From the NCBI RefSeq assembly GCF_000499385.1, contig NW_013655303.1, positions 58,501-122,500 of the forward strand: a DNA stretch of 64,000 nt, given 5' to 3'. Position 1 is the first letter of the stretch, and every line of letters starts with the position of its first letter. Positions 50,367-64,000 of the stretch are shown here, one piece after another. The position numbers and the translations under genes were made by a program. The notes below the pieces were generated by a model that ran no database searches, was not told where the DNA came from, and was given only the letters and a program-made list of their open reading frames with translations. This DNA comes from Eimeria necatrix. Its lineage: Eukaryota; Apicomplexa; Conoidasida; Eucoccidiorida; Eimeriidae.

Positions 50367-50408
50367 AGTAACTATTTACTATTCATTCCTTCCTTTTCCT
50401 TTCTCTTT
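49593..50408. other. AT-rich intergenic region with GTGTACGTACAC sites
   Basis: This is AT-rich spacer between the GAPDH tail copies and the CAG repeats before PRP3. It contains two GTGTACGTACAC palindromes (50035-50050 and 50223-50246) and an AAAT/AATA run at 50311-50365. No gene was recognised. Confidence 0.5.
50223..50246. promoter_or_regulatory. 24-base perfect palindrome centred on GTGTACGTACAC
   Basis: The arms CTTGAGGTGTAC and GTACACCTCAAG are exact reverse complements. Shorter or one-mismatch versions recur at 44728-44744, 44925-44936, 50035-50050, 51442-51459, 51489-51506, 51886-51899, 52246-52264 and 59655-59672. Recurrence around GAPDH and PRP3 suggests a binding site or a dispersed repeat; the function is inferred only. 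Confidence 0.6.
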
Positions 50409-50469
50409 TGCTGCTCATGCAAAGGAGGAGGGATGCAGCAGCAGCGCAGCCCCACCTGCTGCGGGGCCC

Positions 50470-50770
50470 GACAGTCTGAAGGCAGCAGCAGCAGGAGCTG
50501 CTTCGTTGCAGCAGCAGCAGCAGCAGGAGCTGCTTCGTTGCAGCAGCAGCAGCAGCGCCAGGGTTTGCTTTGTTGCAGCAGCAGCAGGGGTTGCTTTGTT
50601 GCAGCAGCAGCAGGGGTTGCTGTGTTGCAGTAGCAGCAGGTTGCAGCAGCAGGTGCTGCTTCGCAGCAGCAGCAGCAGCAGCGTCAACAGCAACAGGTGC
50701 TGCTGCGCTGCAGCAGCAGCAGCAGAAGCAGCAGCAGCAACAGGTGCTGCTGCGCTGCAGCAGCAGCAGG
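50470..50770. repeat. CAG minisatellite with GGGTTTGCTTTGTTGCAG units
   Basis: About nine degenerate units of 27-40 bases occur. Each has CAG/GCA triplets plus GGNNTTGCTTNGTTGCAG or GGTGCTGCTGCGCTGCAG. Both strands are open, and no start or splice context supports a gene. Confidence 0.7.
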
Positions 50771-50845
50771 GGCTCTGGCGGTGCGCTTGTAAGGGGGCGC
50801 CCGAGTGACTGAATGAGAGCTACATGCTGGGCAACCTCTTTTTGT

Positions 50846-51421
50846 TAGGGTTTAGGGTTTAGGGTTTAGTGGTTAGGGTTTAGGGTTTAGTGTGTGGGTT
50901 TAGAGTGTAGTGTTTAGGGTTTAGTTCGTGTTTAGGGTTTAGTGTTTAGGGTTTAGGATTTAGTGTTTAGGGTTTGGGTTTAGTTTTTGTTTAGGGCTCA
51001 GAATTTAGGGTTTAGCTTTTGATCAGGTTTAGGGTTTAGCTTCTGCTTAGGGTTCGGGGTTTAGCGCTTTTTTAGGGTTTAGGGTTTAGGGCTTAGGGTT
51101 TAGGGTTTTTGTTTAGGGCTAAGGGTCTGGGGTTCGCCTTCTGGTTAAGGTTTAGTTTTCAAGGTTCAGGGTTTAAGGTTTTGTTCTTGTTTAAGGTTTA
51201 GGGTTTATTCTGTCTAGGGTTTAGGGTTTAGGGTTTAGTTTCCCTCTAGGGTTTAGGGTTTAGGGTTTAGTTTTTGTCTGCAGTTTAGGGTTCAGGGTTT
51301 AATTTTCGCTGAGGGTTTAGGATTGTTGATGGTTTAGGGTTTAGGGTTTAGTTATCCTCCTGGCGTTTAAAGTTTGTGGTTCAGTTCGCCAAGGGTTTAG
51401 GGTTTAGGGTTTAGGGTTTAG
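50846..51421. repeat. Long degenerate TTTAGGG tract
   Basis: Nearly 580 bases consist of TTTAGGG units broken by GTTTAGTGTTTAGGG, TTTTTGTTTAGGG and similar variants, with an irregular period of 20-45 bases. It is the most decayed telomere-like sequence in the window; the others are near-perfect runs. Confidence 0.85.
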
Positions 51422-51782
51422 AGGTGTAAGAACTGGGCGCTGAGGTGTACATACACCTGGATCTAAATCTGCTGCGCCGGTGTTTGACGAGGTGTATGTA
51501 CACCTCAAAGGCATAATTTGAACTGCAGCAGCAAAATGAAAAAAACATTTTTATTTTTATTTCCTTTTTCGGTTTGCTGCAGTGCTGCTGCAGCGCTGCT
51601 GCAGCACTGCAGCAGCACTGCAGCAGCAGCAGCAGCAGCTTCTGGGGAAGTTGAATTCGAAGTTATGAAAGGGTTTAAATGAATTTTTCATTTCTAATTA
51701 ATTTTAATTAATAAAAAATGAAATATAGTGAAAAGTAGCAGCAAAAATGCAGCAGCGCAGCTGCTGCATTTTTGCTGCAGCA

Positions 51783-51817
<35 letters not shown>

Positions 51818-52110
51818 ATGCTGCATGCAGCAGCAGCAGCAGCAGCAGCTGCAGCGGCGGAGGCTTCCTGGGGCCTTTTCGGCGTAGTGTACGTACACTG
51901 CATCTGGTTAAGTAATTAACTCTTTTATTTATTTGGTGTTTCTCTTTTGGATTCTTTTCCCGAGATTTTGCTGCTGCTGCAGCTTCTGCAGCAGCAACAG
52001 CAGCAGCAGCAGAGAGGCAGCAGCGTCAGCAGCAGCAGCAGCAGCAGCAGCAACCTCAACAGCAGCAGCCAACTGGTCAGCAGCAGCAGCAGCAGCAGCA
52101 GCACACCGCC

Positions 52111-59419
<7,309 letters not shown>

Positions 59420-59423
59420 GCGG

Positions 59424-59602
59424 TGCAGCAGCAGCAGCAGCTGCTGCTGCTGCAGCTGCTGCTGCAGCTGGTGCTGCAGCAGCTGCTGCTGGTGCTGCAG
59501 CAGCTGCTGCTGGTGCTGCAGCTGCTGCTGGTGCTGCAGCTGCTGCTGCTGCAGCTGCTGCTGCAGCTGCTGCTGCAGCTGCTGCTGCTGCAGCAAACTT
59601 GC
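59424..59602. repeat. CTGCTGCAG palindromic minisatellite after the PRP3 stop
   Basis: Tandem units such as CAGCTGCTGCTGGTGCTG repeat in the probable 3' untranslated region. Mixed CTG and CAG triplets make it strongly self-complementary. Confidence 0.75.
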
Positions 59603-59790
59603 TGCGGGCGAAGCTTCAAAGGCTTGGCTATTAGGTGTATTGAGCTGATATTTTGAGGTGTATGTACACCTGAGTGCTTGGATTGAACTTTTTCATTTAA
59701 TTATTTGCATTTAATTCATTTTTATTTTTTATTTCAAAAGCTTTTCAAATTTAATTCTCAAATGATATCCTTTGTTTCTCAAAGCTGCAC

Positions 59791-60373
59791 TGTTTAGGGT
59801 TTAGGGTTTAGGGTTTAGGGTTTAGGGTTTTGGGCTCGGCCTAGGGTGACTACTAGGGTTTAGGGTTTAGGGTTTAGGGTTTTGGGCTCGGCCTAGGGTG
59901 ACTACTAGGGTTTAGGGTTTAGGGTTTAGGGTTCGAGGTTTTTCTAGGGTTTAGGGTTTAGGGCTATACCACTGCCGCAAAGCCTCTGGTGTAGGCACTA
60001 AACCCTAGCTGTACACCCTAAACCCTAGCTGCTAACCCCAAACCCTAAACCCTAGTAAACCCTAAACCCTCGCAAACCCTAAACCCTAGCAAACCCTAAA
60101 CCCTAGAAAGCCCAAACCCTAGAGACCATTTTATATCTTCTTTCTTTGTTTGAATAAAAGCAATTTAAAAATTGCTGAGGCTTTTATTAAACCCCAATTT
60201 CATTTCAAACAGGGTTTAGCAAACCCTAAACCCTAAACCCTAGCAGCTTCGGGTTTGCAAAACCCTAAACCCTAGCAGCCTAGGGTTTGGGAAGCCCCAA
60301 ACCCCAGCAAACTTGAAAGCCCATGTCCGAACCTAAACCCTAAACCCTAAACCCTAAACCCTAAACCCTAGGC
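59791..60373. repeat. Telomere-like blocks between PRP3 and the TPR-like gene
   Basis: TTTAGGG blocks fill 59791-59960, including two copies of a 52-base unit that joins TTTAGGG units to TGGGCTCGGCCTAGGGTGAC. AAACCCT blocks fill 59998-60373. The orientation switches once, near 59.96-60.00 kb, between two genes that converge here. Confidence 0.82.
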
Positions 60374-60736
60374 ACATGAAGTCTGGCTGCAGCGCGAGCC
60401 GCGGCTGTATGGCGGGAGCAGCAGCAGCAAACTTTGCTGCTCTTGCTGCTGCTGCTAGGGCCTGCTGCGGCTGCTGCAGCAGCAGCAGCAGCTGCGCGTA
60501 CACCACAAGTGCTGCTGCTTCTTGGCTCCAGTCCGTTGAGGTGTCTAGACACAAGTCGCTGCTGCTGCATGCAGCAGCAAGGGTTTCTGCTGCTGCTGCT
60601 GCTGCTCCCAGCAGCAGCAGCAGCCGCCCCTCCAGCAGCAAAGCGTTTCTATAGAAGGGCTGCCGCTGCCTGAATTGCTGCAGGTCCCTGCGCAGCTCTT
60701 CTTCGCTGCTGCAGCAGCAGCAGCAGCACAGACTGC

Positions 60737-60784
<48 letters not shown>

Positions 60785-60916
60785 GCAGCAGCAAAGGGTC
60801 TTGCTGCGGCTTGAGAGAGAAAAAGCGAATCAGCAGCAGCAGAAATTCTATTTCGACACTCCAGGATGCCACTTGCTGCAGCAGCACATCAAAGGAAAAG
60901 GGCCCCACTGCGTCCC

Positions 60917-60975
<59 letters not shown>

Positions 60976-61174
60976 GGCACTGCGCCGAAAGGGTCTGTGG
61001 GCAGCGCAGCAGCACGGAGGAAGGCCTCAAGTGCTGCAGCATGAGCAGCAGCAGCAGCAGCAGCACGCCAGGCCAGCAGCGGCTGCTGCAGCTGCAGCAG
61101 CGCAGCAGCAATTCCGGCCCAAGCCTCAACCTCAGCAAAGGCCAGCTGCAGAGAGACCACGTTTTCTGCGGCGC

Positions 61175-61219
<45 letters not shown>

Positions 61220-61344
61220 GCAGCTGGCAGCTCAGAGCTGCTGCTGCTGCTTCCAGCCGCCCCCCATCTAAGCTGCGAACTGCAGCACCAATTTGGTGAA
61301 AGGCTCTGAGGGCGCAAGGCAGGCGCGCTATTGCTGCTGCTGTT

Positions 61345-61394
<50 letters not shown>

Positions 61395-61624
61395 TGCTGC
61401 TTCGGCTGCAGCAGCAGCAAGGCTCCCAAGGGACGGCCACTCCCCTTCAGCGCTGCTGCAGGCTGCATGCAGCTCACTCCACTCTCCGCCGCCAGCAGCA
61501 GCAGCAGCAGCAGCAGCTGCTGCTGCTGACGGCGGCAGCAATTCGCTTTCAAAGGCTTCGAAAGAAGCGAAAGAAGACACAATGCATCCGTCGCATGCTG
61601 CTGCTGCTGCAGCTGCTGAAGCTT

Positions 61625-61661
<37 letters not shown>

Positions 61662-61719
61662 AGGCTTGTGGCTGCAGAACCGCATCGGCTCCAGGAAAGC
61701 TGAGATCTCTCCCTGCTGC

Positions 61720-61758
<39 letters not shown>

Positions 61759-62025
61759 AGCCTGCGTATGTTTGCTGCTTCCTCTGGGGCCAGCAGCTTG
61801 GTGTGGGGCGCCTGTGCTGCAGCTAGCTGCAGCGCCGCCAGCAGCAGCAGCAGCTTGTGCTGCAGCGGCTCGCACTGCTGCAGCGCCTCTTCAATCCTTG
61901 CTGCTGCTGCTGCTGCGCATGCATGCGTTTTTGTCTGCTTCAGGTGTCTCTCCAGCTCCCCCAAAGACCCCACAGGGACGCGGTGGGGGTGCAGCACGGG
62001 GCTGCAGGGGAACAGCAGCACGCCC

Positions 62026-62095
<70 letters not shown>

Positions 62096-62598
62096 GGGTC
62101 TGGAAGCAAGCTGACGGGAGCTGCTGCGCTGCAGCGGGCGCTGCAGCAAAGCGCAAAGAGGCACCAGGTGCGGGGGCAGTCCTGCTGCAGCAGCAAAGCC
62201 TTCCGGGCAAACTCAGCAGCAGCTTTGAAGTGAAATGCATGCAGAGCAGCAGCAGCAAGAAGTGCCCAAGACTGCGGTGCTGCTGGCAGCAGCTGCGCAG
62301 CAGCAGACAAGCAGCAAACGGCGCGGTTCACTAGCCCCACGTAGCAGCTCAGTTCGACGCATTCTCCTGCTGCTGCTGCTGCTGCTGCTCCTAGTGCTGC
62401 TGCTGCTGCTGCTGCTGCTGTTGTGGACCCCGCAGGCTCGCCCGCTGCTGCTGCTGCTGCTGGCGGTGCTGCTGCTGCTGCTGCGGAAGAGCTCCCGCTT
62501 GCTGCAGCAGCCGCGTTGCAGCTGCTGTCCTTGCTGCTGCTGCTGTCTTTGCTGCTGCCGCAGGTGGTGCTCTTGCTGCTCCGCCTGCTGCTGCTGTC

Positions 62599-62632
<34 letters not shown>

Positions 62633-62965
62633 CAGCCGTAAGTCAAAAGGGGACCTAGCGCTGCCCGCATACGCCTCTCCAAAGACAGCCGCAGCTCCTC
62701 ATCTGCTGCTGCTGCTGCTGCTGCTGCTGCGGCATTGCTGCTTCTTCTGCTGCTGTGGCTGCTGCTTTTGCCGCTGCTGCTGTTGCTGCTGAGGTCTTTG
62801 CATGCAGGGGGCAGCCAGAAGACCTTCGTGGAGCGGCACTGCAGCAGCAGCAGCGCAGCAAATCTCCTCGAGTCTGCTGCTATTGCTGCTGCTCTTTCTG
62901 CTGCTGTCATCAGCTGCATTTCTTCCAGCAGCCGGGGGGGCACGTCTCCCGCCAGCTGCTGCTGC

Positions 62966-63012
<47 letters not shown>

Positions 63013-63041
63013 GCAGTCCTGCTCGTCCGACTGCGCCTGTT

Positions 63042-63072
<31 letters not shown>

Positions 63073-63106
63073 CAGCAACCCTGTTCTGGCGGCGTTTGAG
63101 TTCAGC

Positions 63107-63142
<36 letters not shown>

Positions 63143-63243
63143 GGGTCAGGAGGCTGCAGCGTTGCTGCCAGCAGAGCTCCTGGCCTTGGCCGTGCTGCTG
63201 CTGGGGGCTGCAGCGGGAAAGGCGTTTCATCTCCGTTGGCCTG

Positions 63244-63276
<33 letters not shown>

Positions 63277-63435
63277 AGCACGCTGCCGCACGAGGAGCTC
63301 AGCAGCAGAGCGCTGCTGCCACAGCAGCAGCAGCGCCTCGTACTTTGCTGCGTTCGAATGGCCCTGCAGCAGCAGCAGCTGCTGCTGCATGCGTTTAACA
63401 AAGGCATAGGAGAACGAGCAGGCGGCCGCAAACGG

Positions 63436-63473
<38 letters not shown>

Positions 63474-63905
63474 AGTGGGGGCGAGCAGCAAAGCTGCGCT
63501 GCACTGCAGCAGCAGACATCAAAGAAGGGGAGTCCGGAGAGGAAAAGGGCCGGCGAGGAGCAGCAGCAGCAGCAAGAGACAAGCAGCAGCAAGCTGCTGC
63601 TCTGCGGAGGTCGCCCTGCAGCAGCAGCAGCAGCGCGAGGCGCTCGTAGCCCCTGGCTGCTGCTGCGTCTGCTGCGCCGCAGCAAAGACACAGCAGCAGC
63701 ACCCCCTCCAGCAGCTGCTGCAGCAGCAGCGGGAAGCAGGGGCCCCTGCTCAGCAGCAAATCTCTCTTGTGCTTCTCTGTGCACTGCTGCAGCGGCAAGC
63801 AGCAGCTGTGTCTGCTGCTGCTGCATGCATTTGGCAGCAGCGCCAGCCCCAGCCCGTCCACCAGCCACAGCAGCTGCAGCACCACCCCCAGGCTCCGGCC
63901 AGCAA

Positions 63906-63955
<50 letters not shown>

Positions 63956-63990
63956 AGCAGCAGCAGGCCCTGGTGCAGCAGCAGAGGCAC
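60354..63990 (-). CDS. TPR-like alpha-helical protein, partial, homopolymer-rich
   Basis: Two long overlapping minus-strand frames (about 63990-61891 and 62258-60354) most likely belong to one gene whose 5' end lies outside the window. The switch between frames falls in the CAG-rich stretch 62170-62030, but I could not fix the splice sites. Ordinary segments are helical and repeat-like: NRAVCCLSAAAQLLPAAPQS then WALLAAAALHAFHFKAAAEF, and FYRNALLLEGRLLLLLGAAA then YAQLLLLLQQPQQALAAAAR. These resemble tetratricopeptide repeats, a protein-interaction fold. Between them lie Ser, Gln and Ala runs of 8-20 residues. GELERHLKQTKTHA and PEEAANIRRL are non-repetitive anchors. The C-terminal end runs into AAACCCT units and may be an unspliced exon edge near 60377. 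No specific family is recognised. Confidence 0.5.
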
Positions 63991-64000
63991 TTCTGTGGCC

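Overview
The window looks like nuclear DNA of an apicomplexan coccidian, almost certainly an Eimeria species. The evidence is in the sequence: (CAG/CTG)n tracts that become runs of Gln, Ala and Ser inside proteins, dozens of blocks of the plant-type telomere unit TTTAGGG placed internally, many small introns, and conserved eukaryotic genes (CLK/LAMMER kinase, SUMO protease, eIF4G, GAPDH, PRP3) interrupted by homopolymer runs. Known Eimeria genomes alternate repeat-poor and repeat-rich segments. Here the change falls inside one gene, at about 12.6-13.0 kb.

Layout. 0-12.6 kb is repeat-poor: the 3' part of a leucine-rich-repeat gene (+), a secreted cysteine-repeat protein (+), a signal-anchored Pro/Gly/His then Lys/Glu-rich protein (-), a TEX9-like coiled-coil gene (-), a candidate small three-exon gene (+), and the C-terminal exons of a LAMMER kinase (-). 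12.6-64 kb is repeat-rich: the kinase N-terminus (-), an unresolved minus-strand gene, an Ulp1/SENP SUMO protease (+), a GCTAGC-rich repeat domain, an unrecognised CAG-rich gene (+), about 7.5 kb with no confident gene, eIF4G (+, ends in an MA3 domain), an unrecognised secreted protein (+), GAPDH (+), the splicing factor PRP3 (+), and a truncated TPR-like gene (-). I rebuilt exon structures by matching splice sites, reading phase and family motifs. Phases close for the kinase, SUMO protease, GAPDH and the 43.96-45.76 kb gene. They close for PRP3 except at one apparently missing exon, and for eIF4G except at two junctions.

The most unusual signal is how introns are built. Introns are almost wholly one of three repeat types: CTG runs (sense strand) ending in CTGCAG, TTTAGGG/AAACCCT runs whose own unit forms or abuts the donor (GTGAGGG, GTAGGG, GTAAACCC), and TTAATT/TTTATT runs. 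Several introns and one 3' flank also carry tandem copies of the neighbouring exon edge: acceptor edges copied upstream, donor edges and a gene end copied downstream. Four genic cases (eIF4G acceptor x4, GAPDH acceptor x3, PRP3 donor x5, GAPDH 3' end x7) and one single-copy case suggest one process: tandem duplication across exon boundaries coupled to repeat growth.

The genes do not form a pathway. They are neighbours in a eukaryotic chromosome, and no operon-like logic applies.
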